DNA from: Cherax quadricarinatus
Lineage: Eukaryota; Arthropoda; Malacostraca; Decapoda; Parastacidae
DNA length: 64,000 nucleotides
Direction of reading: 5' to 3'
Assembly: GCF_038502225.1 (NCBI RefSeq)
Contig: NC_091341.1
Span: forward strand, 4,031,253 to 4,095,252
Below are positions 42,341 to 52,815 of this stretch, piece by piece. The notes beneath the pieces are model-generated. The model was given only the letters and a program-made list of their open reading frames with translations. It ran no database searches and was not told the origin of the DNA. The translations under genes were made by a program, and so were the position numbers. The stretch's first letter is position 1, and every line of letters begins with the position of its first letter.

Positions 42341-42900
42341 TGAGCCTCACACACTGAGTGCCAGTCGGCACTGATCACTTTGTTTCTGAGCAGTCAGGCC
42401 TGAAGCTGGCACACTCACCATCTCCAGTGGGAAGGCTGTGAAACCTAAATCATGGTCTCCTGTTATACACCAGAAACGCAGAGAATGGTACACTGGTAAC
42501 TGCAGACCTATTTGTCAACCTATTTTATGTTACCCAAGCACATATCGCGCTCATGTACAGTGGCGCTTTTGTCACTGCCGCTACTACTACTACTACTACC
42601 GCGTGGTGTCGAAATGTTACCTCACTTGTGTTCACCTCGCTCTGGTACTGCTATACCCTCTGTGTCCATTGACTGTAATGACGATGCGGAGAAGCTGAGA
42701 GTATTCTTACAATAATGCGATAGACACTAATCACTACTTACAAATAATATATTAATTAAATATAGGGGTGGTTGGAGAGAAAATTCTCAAGCAACTTCAG
42801 GGAGAACCTTGATTTTCCTGAAGCAGGATTTATTCTTTTCTCTGAGGATGAGGGTCCTAGGCAGTTTTAGAGCTGGTACCTCCTACATTTTTCTTAAAAA
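42341..42900. other. Unassigned sequence
   Basis: No recognisable element; a (CTA)n-like run lies near 42582-42600. Confidence 0.4.

Positions 42901-42904
<4 letters not shown>

Positions 42905-42970
<66 letters not shown>
42905..42970. repeat. (TA)n microsatellite
   Basis: Pure TA tract at the 3' end of the minus-strand LINE-A derivative. Confidence 0.95.
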
Positions 42971-42972
<2 letters not shown>

Positions 42973-43100
42973 TTTCTTACACCAGCCGCGTATCCCACCG
43001 AGGGCAGGGTGGCCCAAAAGAAAAAACCAAGTTTCTCCTTTCAAATTTAGTAATATACAGGAGAGGGGTTACTAGCCCCTTGCTCCCGACATTTTCTAGT
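42971..43100 (-). mobile_element. Non-autonomous LINE-A derivative, second copy
   Basis: On the minus strand it reads TCGGGAGCAAGGGGCTAGTA, ACCCCTCTCCTGTATA (leader), a short A-rich joint, then TTTTTTCTTTTGGGCC, ACCCTGCC and CGGTGGGATACG (3' tail) directly before (TA)n. Same bipartite design as 3689-3895. Confidence 0.7.
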
Positions 43101-43125
43101 CTTACTCTTACAACATTGCATATAT

Positions 43126-43127
<2 letters not shown>

Positions 43128-43194
<67 letters not shown>

Positions 43195-43215
43195 CATATA
43201 TATATATATATATAA
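43128..43215. repeat. (TA)n microsatellite
   Basis: TA tract with a short AACATATA interruption near 43193. Confidence 0.95.
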
Positions 43216-43369
43216 GCTGATAACATGATCAGTACAGCGGAGTCATAAGATGAGTAATATTCTTAATGAGGCTCAAGTAATTTGTAACAGCTAGGCCTTG
43301 TCGTACCTTCATCTAAAACAAAGATACTGACAAGCGAACGACATCCCGCACCCATCTGTTTGCACTGTG

Positions 43370-44690
43370 AAAACATCAACTACGTTAAATCTCACAGATA
43401 TCTGTAGATATGTAAAGACAGGCTAAAGGCTCTCAGAGCTGCTGCTGGCTACAACCTCGACTATGATGCTATTGTGGGAACAGAATGATTTATATAGCTC
43501 ATATTAGATCCTTAATTGTTTGTGCTGCTCCCATGTTGATATTAGCTAAGGAAAATTCTTTCCCGCTGTAGAAGCTAATGCAAAATAGAGATCTCAGACT
43601 TATTCTCGGTTGTCCTTAATCTACCAAGGCTCCCAATATGAGGAAGGAGGTTGGTGTTCCTAGTATCAGTGATAGGATTAAGATAAACGTTATACTTAAT
43701 ATTATAATGTTAAGAAATGAACCAGACACTGCCACTACAAATCTGTTAAGTATCTATAAGTAAACAGTCACAAATCTAAATAGGTTGTGAAAACATATAA
43801 TTGTATTGCCATAGCCTGCATATATCACTGTAGACAACAAGAGGATTTCACTCCTCCATGGAAAATATGTTCATGTCCAAGAAGCTCATTACTAGTAATC
43901 CCTTCCTTAAAATACTTGTAAAATCTACTGCTCAGGAAGAAATTCCTGACTTACCTGTTAGTAATAATTTATAACAAATCATATGCTTTGATGTATCTAA
44001 GCAGGAGTCTACTGGCAGGGCTGCATCTGCTCTTGATGCCACTTCGTACATAGCAACTATACCAACCATGTTAGGCTTATTAATTAACATCTGGGCGTCA
44101 ACACTGCAAACTGAATTGTTTCTCATCCTAATGGCGCTGAAGTTAACTTATAACACTGAGCTTGACTCTATGCTTATTACTGATTCTCTGTCATTACTGG
44201 TTGTGTGTCATCACTGAAGGCTCTTGACTCACATATTGATTAAAATACTCAGCAGAAAAGCTAGATATAGATACTCACAAATCCGGAAAAGGGGAATTAA
44301 TGTAAAATTTTTATGGATTCTATCACACTCACCGAATCTCTCCATGATAAAGTTGATAAGTTAACCAAAGCAAGTACCCTGAGGGATATTGTTGAATATA
44401 ACTTTGGTATGTCTGTGTATAGCATTAGGAATGATATTAGGAGAGAAGTAAATGAAACAATGCTGTTAGGAGAATGAGTAGATCTTTAAATCTATCACTT
44501 TGATATAATGAACGTAGGTATGTCTACGGAACAACTTACAATGTGAACAGATTGACTGATTTTATAGTAGCAAGTCTTAGACTTGGTTATAAGTGCTTCT
44601 GGCAGTCTGGCAGACACATAGATAATGATCAAACTAATTGCAAGTGATGTAGTCAGTCTTATGGTCACTATTTTAAACACTATGTGTTCA
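43370..44690 (+). pseudogene. LINE-E relic: reverse transcriptase C-terminus plus RNase H
   Basis: Shifting between frames, the plus strand encodes RLKALRAAAGYNLDYDAIVG, then ENRDLRLILGCP-like and NMRKEVGVPSISDRIKI. This is the C-terminal reverse transcriptase of an I/Jockey-group LINE. From about 43990 an RNase H-like domain follows: STGRAASALDATSYIATIP, LMALKLTYNTELDSMLITDS and DKVDKLTKASTLRDIVEYNF, then a C-terminal YGHYFKHYV with nearby Cys, resembling the Cys/His tail of this group. At least five frameshifts or stops. Presence of RNase H separates it from LINE-A to LINE-D. Confidence 0.72.
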
Positions 44691-44755
44691 GTGGTCAGTC
44701 GTCAGTGTTCAGTGGTCAGTCGTCAGTGTTCAGTGGTCAGTCGTCACGTGAGGTC
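44691..44755. repeat. 21-bp repeat, 3 copies, upstream of LINE-B
   Basis: GTTCAGTGGTCAGTCGTCAG units. They lie directly before LINE-B ORF1 and could be the 5' UTR tandem repeats of that element, which in other LINEs carry the promoter. Confidence 0.8.
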
Positions 44756-44801
44756 ACAGACCCTGAGCTGCTTTGGGGATTAGCGTGGACGGTTACAAAG
44801 C

Positions 44802-45728
44802 ATGGCTTGCTTCTGCAGTGTTTTAAAAACTGAGGTTGGAGAGTTGAAGGAGGAGGTCTTGCTTCTCCAGGAGGAGATTAGGAGGCTGAAGGTCCACCTC
44901 AATGGGCCTGGGAGAGAGTGTGAGGTGGTTGGAGATGTGGGGAATGAGGCTTCTAGCAGTGAGGTGCAGTCTGTCTCTCACTGTGAGGAGGCTGTAGGTG
45001 GGGAGGTAGCAACGGCTACCAGCAGTGAGGTGCAGCCCAGCACCTGCTACAAGTGGCGAGTTGTTCACAGTAATGGGAGGCGCATCAGAGTAAGGAAAGT
45101 TAAGAGTGAAGATCTGAAGGTAGGAAATCGCTTCTCTGTTCTCCAGGATGAATGTACTTCAGTGGCCAGTGAAGGTAAGGGTACTACTGCCCCTGCTAAT
45201 GAAGGTAAGCGCATTCTTGTGGTTGGTGACTCTCAGGTAAGATATGTTGACCGTGCTTTTTGTAATAGGAATAAGAAGATGAGAGATAGAGTGTGCTTCC
45301 CTGGAGCTGGTGTTGGGGACATTGTCAACAGGCTGGATAATATCATGTCAGGTAATGGGAACAAGCCCATTATCTGTCTCAGTGCTGGTGGAAATGATAT
45401 TGGGAAGGGTAGGAGAGAAGAGCTGCTAGATAAGTACAGGTCAGCTATAGATTTCATTAAGTCTAAGGGAGGGATCCCAATCATATGTAGCATCTTGCCT
45501 AGAAGGGGAGTAGGAAATGAATGGTTGTCTAGGGCAATTGGTGTAAATTGCTGGCTAGACAGATACTGCAAGGAACTTGCAATCCCATTCATTGACAACT
45601 GGAACAACTTTTATGGCAAACATGATATGTATGCAAGGGATGGGGTTCATCTCTCTGGGGCAGGGGTGGTAGCACTTGCAGACTCGATTGAGAAGGCCAT
45701 TGGTGAAATGCCTATGATTTTAAACTGA
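44802..45728 (+). CDS. LINE-B ORF1 with SGNH/GDSL esterase-like domain
   Basis: 308 codons, intact. The N-terminal ~40 residues (LKTEVGELKEEVLLLQEEIR) predict a coiled coil for self-association. From about residue 130 an SGNH hydrolase fold is seen: ILVVGDSQVRYVDR (block I with GDS nucleophile), FPGAGVGDIV (block II Gly), CLSAGGNDIG (block III GGND, Asn) and YARDGVHLSGAG (block V, DGVH catalytic Asp-His). Esterase ORF1 proteins are known from CR1-clade LINEs, where they assist RNP formation. The stop TGA (45726-45728) overlaps the ORF2 ATG as TGATG. Confidence 0.92.
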   Translation: MACFCSVLKTEVGELKEEVLLLQEEIRRLKVHLNGPGRECEVVGDVGNEASSSEVQSVSHCEEAVGGEVATATSSEVQPSTCYKWRVVHSNGRRIRVRKVKSEDLKVGNRFSVLQDECTSVASEGKGTTAPANEGKRILVVGDSQVRYVDRAFCNRNKKMRDRVCFPGAGVGDIVNRLDNIMSGNGNKPIICLSAGGNDIGKGRREELLDKYRSAIDFIKSKGGIPIICSILPRRGVGNEWLSRAIGVNCWLDRYCKELAIPFIDNWNNFYGKHDMYARDGVHLSGAGVVALADSIEKAIGEMPMILN

Positions 45729-46666
45729 TGGAAGATAGAGGTATGGGTGTGTGTGGGAAACAAGCAGGTTGCAACACTAGGGTTGGAAACAGTAAATGTA
45801 TAAAAGGCATTCAGCATGAAGTTATAAATAAAGACAATAGAACAGGTCAGCAAACAAAGGGGGACAGCAGAGGGCAGCAAGGGACTAGCTCCCTTAAGGT
45901 TTACTATACTAATAGCAGGAGTGTTAGAAATAAGATAGATGAGCTAAGATTAATTGCAAGTGCAGGAAACATAGATATTATTGCTATAACAGAGACCTGG
46001 CTCAATCTGAAAGATAGAGAGATGCCCTCTGAATGTCACATACAAGGCTATAAATTATTCCACACTGACAGGGTCAACAGGAAAGGTGGTGGAGTAGCGA
46101 TGTATGTCAGAGACAATTTAAATTGTTGTGTTAGACAAGATATTAAATTAGAAGCGTCAGCCACTGAATCTGTTTGGTTACAGCTTCTCGAGGGCCGAGA
46201 AAAACTAATTTTGGGTGTGATTTACAGGGCCCCAAATCTTGATAGGGAGTGCAGTAAACTTCTATGGGACGAAATTCGTAAGGCATCTACATACGAAAAT
46301 GTTGTGCTAATGGGAGATTTCAACTATAGACAGATTGACTGGAGCAATTTGACAGGAAATTTAGAGTCGGGTGACTTTCTTGATACGATCCAGGATTGTT
46401 TTTTAAAACAGTTTGTGACAGAGCCAACTAGGGGAAATAACCTCCTTGACTTGGTTCTTGCCAGTAGGGAAACACTAATTAATAATCTTGAGGTTAATGA
46501 TGAGCTTGGGGAGAGTGATCACAAATCACTCAGTTTTAACATATCATGGAATTCCCCTAATAATGGCAATCAAGTCTCCGTCCCTGACTTTCGCTTGGCT
46601 GATTTCATAGGACTGAAAAATTACTTAGGTGGGCTGAACTGGAATGACCTGACTAGGGTCAGGTAG
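45728..46666 (+). pseudogene. LINE-B ORF2, endonuclease part
   Basis: The ATG at 45728 overlaps the ORF1 stop. After ~55 residues the apurinic-like endonuclease begins: LKVYYTNSRSVRNKIDEL, IIAITETWLN (catalytic Glu), GGGVAMYVRD, LILGVIYRAPN, VVLMGDFNYRQIDW (Asp/Asn), NNLLDLVLA and LGESDHKSLSF (Asp-His). All catalytic motifs are present. The frame ends at 46666 (LTRVR). The downstream frame is open upstream from the reverse transcriptase to about 46663, so a single small indel near 46664 breaks ORF2. Confidence 0.9.
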
Positions 46667-46773
46667 GTGGTGATGGTTGCCGATATGATGCTTTCCAGGG
46701 CATAGTTCTAGCTGCTCAGTCAAATTATGTTCCAAATAGGGAAATCAGATCAAACAAAAATGATCCTAAATGG

Positions 46774-48459
46774 ATGAACAATAGATTAAAATATCTGATT
46801 GGTCAAAAGAGAGGCATATATAGGCAAATCAAAAGAGGAGAGGGGCAATTAAGAAATCGATATATTCAGTTAAAGAGAGAAATAAAAAAGGGAATTAGAA
46901 AAGCAAATAGAGATTATGAGGTTAAAGTTGCAAGAGAATCGAAGACTAACCCAAAAGGATTCTTTCAGGTATACAGAAGTAAGATCAGGGACAAGATAGG
47001 CCCACTCAAAAGTTCCTCGGGTCAGCTCACTGACAGTGATAAGGAAATGTGTAGAATTTTTAACACATACTTCCTCTCAGTTTTTACACAGGAGGATACC
47101 AGCGATATTCCAGTAATGATAAATTATGTAGAACAGGACGATAATAAACTGTGCACTATTAGGGTCACAAGTGACATGGTCCTTAGGCAAATAGATAAAT
47201 TAAAACCTAACAAATCCCCAGGCCCTGATGAACTGTATGCAAGGGTTCTAAAGGAATGTAAAGAGGAGCTTAGCACACCTTTGGCTAATCTTTTCAACAT
47301 ATCACTACAAACTGGCATGGTGCCAGATAAGTGGAAAATGGCAAATGTGATACCTATTTTCAAAACAGGTGACAGGTCCTTAGCTTCGAACTATAGACCA
47401 ATAAGCCTAACCTCCATAGTGGGAAAATTTATGGAATCAATAATTGCCGAGGCAGTTCGTAGCCACCTTGAAAAGCATAAATTAATCAACGAATCTCAGC
47501 ATGGTTTTACAAAGGGGCGTTCCTGCCTTACGAATTTATTAACTTTTTTCACTAAGGTATTTGAGGAGGTAGATCATGGTAATGAATATGATATTGTGTA
47601 TATGGACTTCAGTAAGGCTTTTGACAGGGTCCCACATCAGAGACTATTGAGGAAAATTAAAGCACATGGAATAGGAGGAGAAATTTTTTCCTGGATAGAG
47701 GCATGGTTGACAAATAGGCAGCAGAGAGTTTGCATAAATGGGGAGAAATCAGAGTGGGGAAGCGTCACGAGCGGTGTTCCACAGGGGTCAGTGTTGGGCC
47801 CCCTGCTGTTCACAATCTACATAAACGACATAGATGAGGGCATAAAGAGCGACATCGGCAAGTTTGCCGATGACACCAAAATAGGCCGTCGAATTCATTC
47901 TGACGAGGACATTCGAGCACTCCAGGAAGATTTGAATAGACTGATGCAGTGGTCGGAGAAGTGGCAGATGCAGTTTAATATAGACAAATGCAAAGTTCTA
48001 AATGTTGGACAGGACAATAACCATGCCACATATAAACTAAATAATGTAGATCTTAATATTACGGATTGCGAAAAAGATTTAGGAGTTCTGGTTAGCAGTA
48101 ATCTGAAACCAAGACAACAGTGCATAAGTGTTCGCAATAAAGCTAATAGAATCCTTGGCTTCATATCAAGAAGCATAAATAATAGGAGTCCTCAGGTTGT
48201 TCTTCAACTCTATACATCCTTGGTTAGGCCTCATTTAGATTATGCTGCACAGTTTTGGTCACCGTATTACAGAATGGATATAAATTCTCTGGAAAATGTA
48301 CAAAGGAGGATGACAAAGATGATCCCATGTATCAGAAACCTTCCCTATGAGGATAGACTAAGGGCCCTGAAACTGCACTCTCTAGAAAGACGTAGAATTA
48401 GGGGGGATATGATTGAGGTGTATAAATGGAAGACAGGAATAAATAAAGGGGGTAAATAG
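46774..48459 (+). pseudogene. LINE-B ORF2, reverse transcriptase part
   Basis: The first Met is at 46774, but the frame extends upstream (AAQSNYVPNREIRSNKNDPK). Motifs: LKPNKSPGPDELYARVLK, WKMANVIPIFKTGD, NYRPISLTSIVGKFME, QHGFTKGRSCLTNL, VYMDFSKAFDRVPHQRL (motif A Asp), SGVPQGSVLGPLLFTIYIND (motif B), KFADDTKIGR (catalytic FADD), CEKDLGVLVSSNL and ENVQRRMTKM. A two-base loss near 48453 (compared with the 34.4 kb copy) stops it at INKGGK; the last 70 codons continue in another frame at 48461-48670. Confidence 0.93.
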
Positions 48460-48460
48460 T

Positions 48461-48670
48461 GTGCTGAAAATATCTAGCCTAGACAGGACTCGCAGCAATG
48501 GTTTTAAGTTGGAAAAATTCAGATTCAGGAGGGATATAGGAAAGTACTGGTTTGGTAATAGAGTTGTGGATGAGTGGAACAAACTCCCAAGTACCGTTAT
48601 AGAGGCCAGAACGTTGTGTAGCTTTAAAAATAGGTTGGATAAATACATGAGTAGATGTGGGTGGGTGTGA
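48461..48670 (+). pseudogene. LINE-B ORF2, C-terminal segment
   Basis: Encodes LKISSLDRTRSNGFKLEKFR, GKYWFGNRVVDEWNKLPSTV and LCSFKNRLDKYMSRCGWV. It is the natural C-terminus of the reverse transcriptase (same as complement 34249-34430), displaced by the frameshift near 48453. The 3' UTR follows at 48671-48846. Confidence 0.9.
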
Positions 48671-49023
48671 GTTAGACCTGATAGCTTGTGCTACCAGGTC
48701 GGTTGCCGTGTTCCTCCCTTAAGTCAGTGTGACCTGACCTGACTAGGTTGGGTGCATTGGCTTAAGCCGGTAGGAGACTTGGACCTGCCTCGCATGGGCC
48801 AGTAGGCCTTCTGCAGTGTTCCTTCTTTCTTATGTTCTTATGTTAATTGTTCACTTATTGAGGAATATAGGGATATACAGTAAAATAAATAAGCTAGGTG
48901 AAATGTCAAAGAATTAATTAAAATAAGTTACCAGATATATTAAGCATATTTTCAGAATTTAACTGTATCTGATAAATTAGCTGTAGACCTAAATCCAGAT
49001 GTATACCTGTAAACTCTTATAGG

Positions 49024-49403
49024 GTCTAGTTCCTGTTAGGTACACTAGGTAGGGCCTCACTTTTCCTCCAGAACAGCCTGAATGCTTCATGGCATGGCTT
49101 CAACAAGGTGCTGGAAAAATTCCTTAAGAGTTCCTGGTCCATGTTGACATGACCGCATCACGCTGTTGCTGTAGATTTGTCCGCTGCTCATTCAAGCCGC
49201 GAATATTCCGTTCCACCACATCCCTAAGGTTTACGCCAAATTTTGAACCTACCATCTGCATGTCGCAGCTGAATTCGCGATTCCTCAGACCAGGAGACGT
49301 TTTTCCAGTCTTCAACTGGACAGTTTTGGCGAGCCTGTGCCCACTGTAGCCTCAGTATTCTGCTCCTAGCTGGCAGGACTAGAGGCCGGTATGGTAATCT
49401 GGG
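49024..49403 (-). pseudogene. Tc1-like transposase relic
   Basis: The minus strand 49218-49403 encodes YRPLVLPARSRILRLQWAQA, then VEDWKNVSWSEESRIQLRHA and DGRFKIWRK. This is the segment around the second catalytic Asp of Tc1/mariner DDE transposases (usual form WSDESRFQL); here WSEESR replaces the catalytic Asp by Glu. Near 49060-49130 (complement) a different frame gives EFFQHLVEAMP, then SIQAVLEEK, the C-terminal Tc1 signature. The stretch between has frameshifts and a deletion, and the third catalytic residue region is lost. Confidence 0.8.
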
Positions 49404-49409
49404 ATACAT

Positions 49410-49690
49410 TAGACAAGTGTGCAACATTTGGGTATCTTTAATGAGGAAACGTTTCTCCACACAGTGGCTTCATCAGTCCATACAAATGAGAATGGTGAAG
49501 AACAGGAGGAGTTTGAGGTAATCAGTCCCTCAACCTTGAGTCGATGTGATCAGTCCATCAGTCTTGAAAAGAATATAGCATATGTGCGAAGAAATGGCTT
49601 ATATACTGTAGGCAGGAGAGGTGGAGCAGTCGTAGGTTCTCTGAACCATACATCTACATTCTGGGATACGCCATCCTGAGAGAGTAATTC
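49410..49690 (-). mobile_element. Hammerhead-type short element inserted in the Tc1 relic
   Basis: On the minus strand a body with GACTGATCACATCGACTCAA and AGGGACTGATTACCTCAAAC leads into the ribozyme (49443-49481), then CTCATTAAAGATACCC and the tail ATGTTGCACACTTGTCT, which ends at the Tc1 relic. The body repeats resemble those at 26500 and 21860, so this is one family of ~250-bp elements. Confidence 0.62.
49443..49481 (-). ncRNA. Hammerhead ribozyme motif with canonical CUGAUGA core
   Basis: Read on the minus strand: stem I GGA, core CTGATGA (complement of 49470-49476), AG, stem II CCAC/GTGG with TGT loop, A, GAAACGTT, then TCC. GGA pairs with TCC over 3 bp. The GGA/TCC stem replaces the TCGA/TCGG stem of the 21.7 kb copies with a different but still complementary sequence. 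The core matches the published consensus CUGANGA...GAAA exactly. Confidence 0.7.
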
Positions 49691-50160
49691 CGAAGTAACA
49701 GTAACTCCAGATCTACCGGTATGAAGCCTCTGAAACTGCAGTAGCTGATAAAAATCTGACAGATTACTGGTAGATATCGCCAATGTCCTGCTGAAGCTAC
49801 CCAGCTCAAGCTGACAGTTACCAGCTTGTATGAGCCGCAGCCTCTGTACTGGAACATTACAAGAAAACACAGATAGCTTGTATTTCCGCTTTGTAACTAT
49901 AATATAGAACGCTGTAGCAGCACACTGCTGATGTATCCAATTTTGCTGAAAAATAGAAAGTGTCTGCGCGAGTTCGTCTTTTTCTTTTTTTGCATGCTAG
50001 TTGGTCGTCGTCGGCGGAGGCATCGTCAAGGCTGACTAATCTCTCCGTCAGCCGTTGTCAGCATGATGCAGGGCCTCTAAGTGCATGATTTATCCTCAAC
50101 CTCATAGGAATCGACTGTGGCGCAGGCAGCACATTAGTCTGGCAATGATGTTAGATGTGT
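49691..50160. other. Unassigned sequence
   Basis: No feature was recognised apart from a T-rich run near 49978-49992. Confidence 0.4.
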
Positions 50161-50164
50161 TGGT

Positions 50165-51012
50165 GACACATGGTGGTAGACACCGTGTGTCTCGCACGTG
50201 GTGGTGGTCGAGACCGTGTGTCTCGCACGTGGAGGAGGTCGAGACCGTGTGTCTCGCACGTGGAGGAGGTCGAGACCGTGTGTCTCACACGTGGAGGAGG
50301 TCGAGACCGTGTGTCTCACACGTGGAGGAGGTCGAGACCGTGTGTCTCACACGTGGAGGAGGTCGAGACCGTGTGTCTCACACGTGGAGGAGGTCGAGAC
50401 CGTGTGTCTCACACGTGGAGGAGGTCGACACCGTGTGTCTCACACGTGGAGGAGGTCGACACCGTGTCTCTCATACATGTAGTCGACACCGTGTCTCATA
50501 CACGTGGTGGTCGACACCGTGTCTCATACACGTGGCGGAGGTCGACACCGTGTCTCATACACGTGGCGGAGGTCGACACCGTGTCTCATACACGTGGCGG
50601 AGGTCGACACCGTGTCTCATACACGTGGCGGAGGTCGACACCGTGTCTCATACACGTGGCGGAGGTCGACACCGTGTCTCATACACGTGGCGGAGGTCGA
50701 CACCGTGTCTCATACACGTGGCGGAGGTCGACACCGTGTCTCATACACGTGGAGGTCGACACCGTGTCTCATACACGTGGCGGAGGTCGACACCGTGTCT
50801 CATACACGTGGCGGAGGTCGACACCGTGTCTCATACACGTGGTGGTCGACACCGTGTCTCATACACGTGGTGGTCGACACCGTGTCTCATACACGTGGTG
50901 GTCGACACCGTGTCTCATACACGTGGTGGTCGACACCGTGTCTCATACACGTGGTGGTCGACACCGTGTCTCATACACGTGGTGGTCGACACCGTGTGTC
51001 TCATATACGTGG
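50165..51012. repeat. ~28-31-bp array with CACGTG in nearly every unit
   Basis: More than 25 units in three ordered blocks: GTGTGTCTCACACGTGGAGG (30 bp, to about 50465), GTGTCTCATACACGTGGCGG (31 bp, to about 50830) and GTGTCTCATACACGTGGTGG (28 bp, to 51012). Each also carries AGGTCGACACC or GGTCGAGACC. Two palindromes, CACGTG (E-box) and GTCGAC, are kept almost throughout. Confidence 0.94.
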
Positions 51013-51019
51013 TGCTCTG

Positions 51020-51345
51020 CGTTCTTGGACTGCCTGAGACTTCTCGACAGAACACAGCAAGACGACTCATTTCTCGTCTGGACTCGACCTGGACCGATTT
51101 GTCACTTCAGCAGAGTCTTCAACACAGGAGGGATGTGGTCGGCATTACTATTATATACAAAGCCAATGTTATCGATGAACCACACTGGCTCCACTTCGCG
51201 GACGAGAGGACAGCTTCTACACAACAAGACGGGCAGCAAACAGCAACTACCTTTCTCCAGAACTTCACTCCACCTGTGATCATATATCCCCAAGATGACT
51301 CGAGTCTGGAACATGTTCATAAAGCAAAATGACAAAGGTGAAATA
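51020..51345 (+). pseudogene. Possible LINE reverse transcriptase C-terminal relic
   Basis: The frame after the array includes SLQHRRDVVGITIIYKANVI, and a shifted frame near 51280 gives YIPKMTRVWNMFI. These resemble the LxHRRDVAxLxLFYKI and FIPRTxxLWNxLP motifs at the C-terminus of Jockey-group reverse transcriptases. The match is short and from two frames. Confidence 0.4.
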
Positions 51346-51544
51346 TAGTCAGTTTACCAAATGGAATCGCTGACAGAGATGGCGCCAACTTCACCCTATT
51401 CCCTGTAAGTGACTCATAATAAAAAGGCTTTCAAGTGAGCTAACTGCTATCAACGTGTAAATAAAGGTAGGAACTCAGAGCCTAACCTTGTAAAGCCCTT
51501 GAGTAAAAGAAAAAAAACAAGGGAGGGAGGGAGAAACCTTGTGT

Positions 51545-51560
51545 AAAAGAGAGACAGAGA

Positions 51561-51602
<42 letters not shown>
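51545..51602. repeat. (GA)n microsatellite
   Basis: GAGA tract with a few GACA interruptions. Confidence 0.93.
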
Positions 51603-51604
<2 letters not shown>

Positions 51605-51821
51605 CTATATTATTCTACAGCATGAACATTTGTATTACATAAGTAATGGAGTGTCATACAGGTGTCATACGAGGCTTATTTGAAGTGTCACGCACGAACA
51701 CTGTGTTGGGAGGAGAGGGAAGAAGAGGGAAGGGAAAAGAAGGGAGAAGGGGAGGTGAGATAGAAGGGAATATAACCGTACACGCAGGTGGTCGTGTTGA
51801 CCAGGGACGAACAAGGGCACG

Positions 51822-51876
<55 letters not shown>
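51822..51876. repeat. (TG)n microsatellite
   Basis: Pure TG tract ~54 bp long, next to the LINE-D 3' end. Confidence 0.95.
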
Positions 51877-51894
51877 TGAGATCGCGCGTGTGCG

Positions 51895-52815
51895 TATGCG
51901 TGTGTACTCACCTGTTTGTGGTTGCAGAGGTCGATTCACAGCTCCTATCCCCGCCTCTTCACTGATCGCAACTAGGTTCACTCTCTCCTTTCTCCAAGAG
52001 CTTTATCATACCTCTTCTTAAAGCTTTGTATGAATCCTGCCTCCACTACATCACTCTCCAGATTGTTCCACTTCCTGACAACTCTATGACTGAATAAATA
52101 CTTCCTAACATCCCTGTAACTCATCTGAGTTTTCAGCTTCCAGTTGTGACCCCTTGTTGCTGTGTCCCATCTCTGGAACACACTGTACCACAGTGTCCAC
52201 CTTGTCAATTCATCTCATAATTTTACATGTCGTTATCATGTCCTCCCTATTCCTACTGTCCTCCAGTGTTGCCAAGTTGAGTTCCCTTACCCTCTCCTCA
52301 TAGGGCATACCCCTTAACTCCGGGACTAGTCTTGTTGCCAAACCTTTGTACTTTCTCTAATTTCTTGACATGTTTTACCAGATGTGGGTTCCATACTGGT
52401 GCTGCATACTCCAATATGGGTCTGACGTTCACGATGTACACAGTCGTGAATGACTTTTAGATGTTGAAACGCTATTCCTAGGTTTGCCAGGCGCCCATAT
52501 GCTGCAGCAGTTATTTGGTTGATGTACGCCTCAGGAAAGGTGCTCGGCATGATACTCACCCCAAGATCTTTTTTACTTGAGTGAGTTTTGCAGCTTCTGA
52601 CCTCTTAGGCTGTATCCCGTCTGCTGTCTTCTTTCTCATTCCCCAGGGTTCATGACTTTGCACTTGGTGGGGTTAAACTCCAGGAGCCATTTGTAGGACC
52701 AAGCTTGCAACCTGTCCAGATCCTTTTGCAGGTTTACCTGTTCCTCGTTCACTTGTATTCTCTTCATTAGTTTCACATCGTCTGCAAACAAGGACACCCT
52801 TGACTATCCCTTCCG
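51895..52815 (-). pseudogene. LINE-D copy 1, 3' part
   Basis: A decayed CR1-like LINE on the minus strand. From left to right it runs from the 3' tail (CACCTGTTTGTGGTTGCAGA) to the C-terminal motif YLFSHRVVRKWNNLESDVVE (complement near 52080) and, at about 52770, the complement of GTCCTTGTTTGCAGACGATG, which gives VSLFADDVKLM, the catalytic FADD box. Stops and frameshifts are frequent. It ends at about 52815, where a second LINE-D 3' region begins. Confidence 0.78.

Larger units (their letters stand above)
44756..48846 (+). mobile_element. LINE-B, nearly full-length CR1-like LINE
   Basis: About 4.1 kb: 5' repeats, ORF1 with an SGNH esterase domain, ORF2 with endonuclease and reverse transcriptase, a ~175-bp 3' UTR, and a terminal repeat TTCTTATGTTCTTATG. 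The order and the terminal octamer-like repeat match the CR1/L2 group. Only two small frameshifts (near 46664 and 48453) interrupt ORF2. Tails of the same family lie at 4890 and 34073. Confidence 0.92.

Noticed and set aside
44802..45728. Host SGNH hydrolase gene
   Set aside because: It overlaps by TGATG with an endonuclease/reverse transcriptase ORF and has the CR1 ORF1 layout (coiled coil plus esterase), so it belongs to the LINE.
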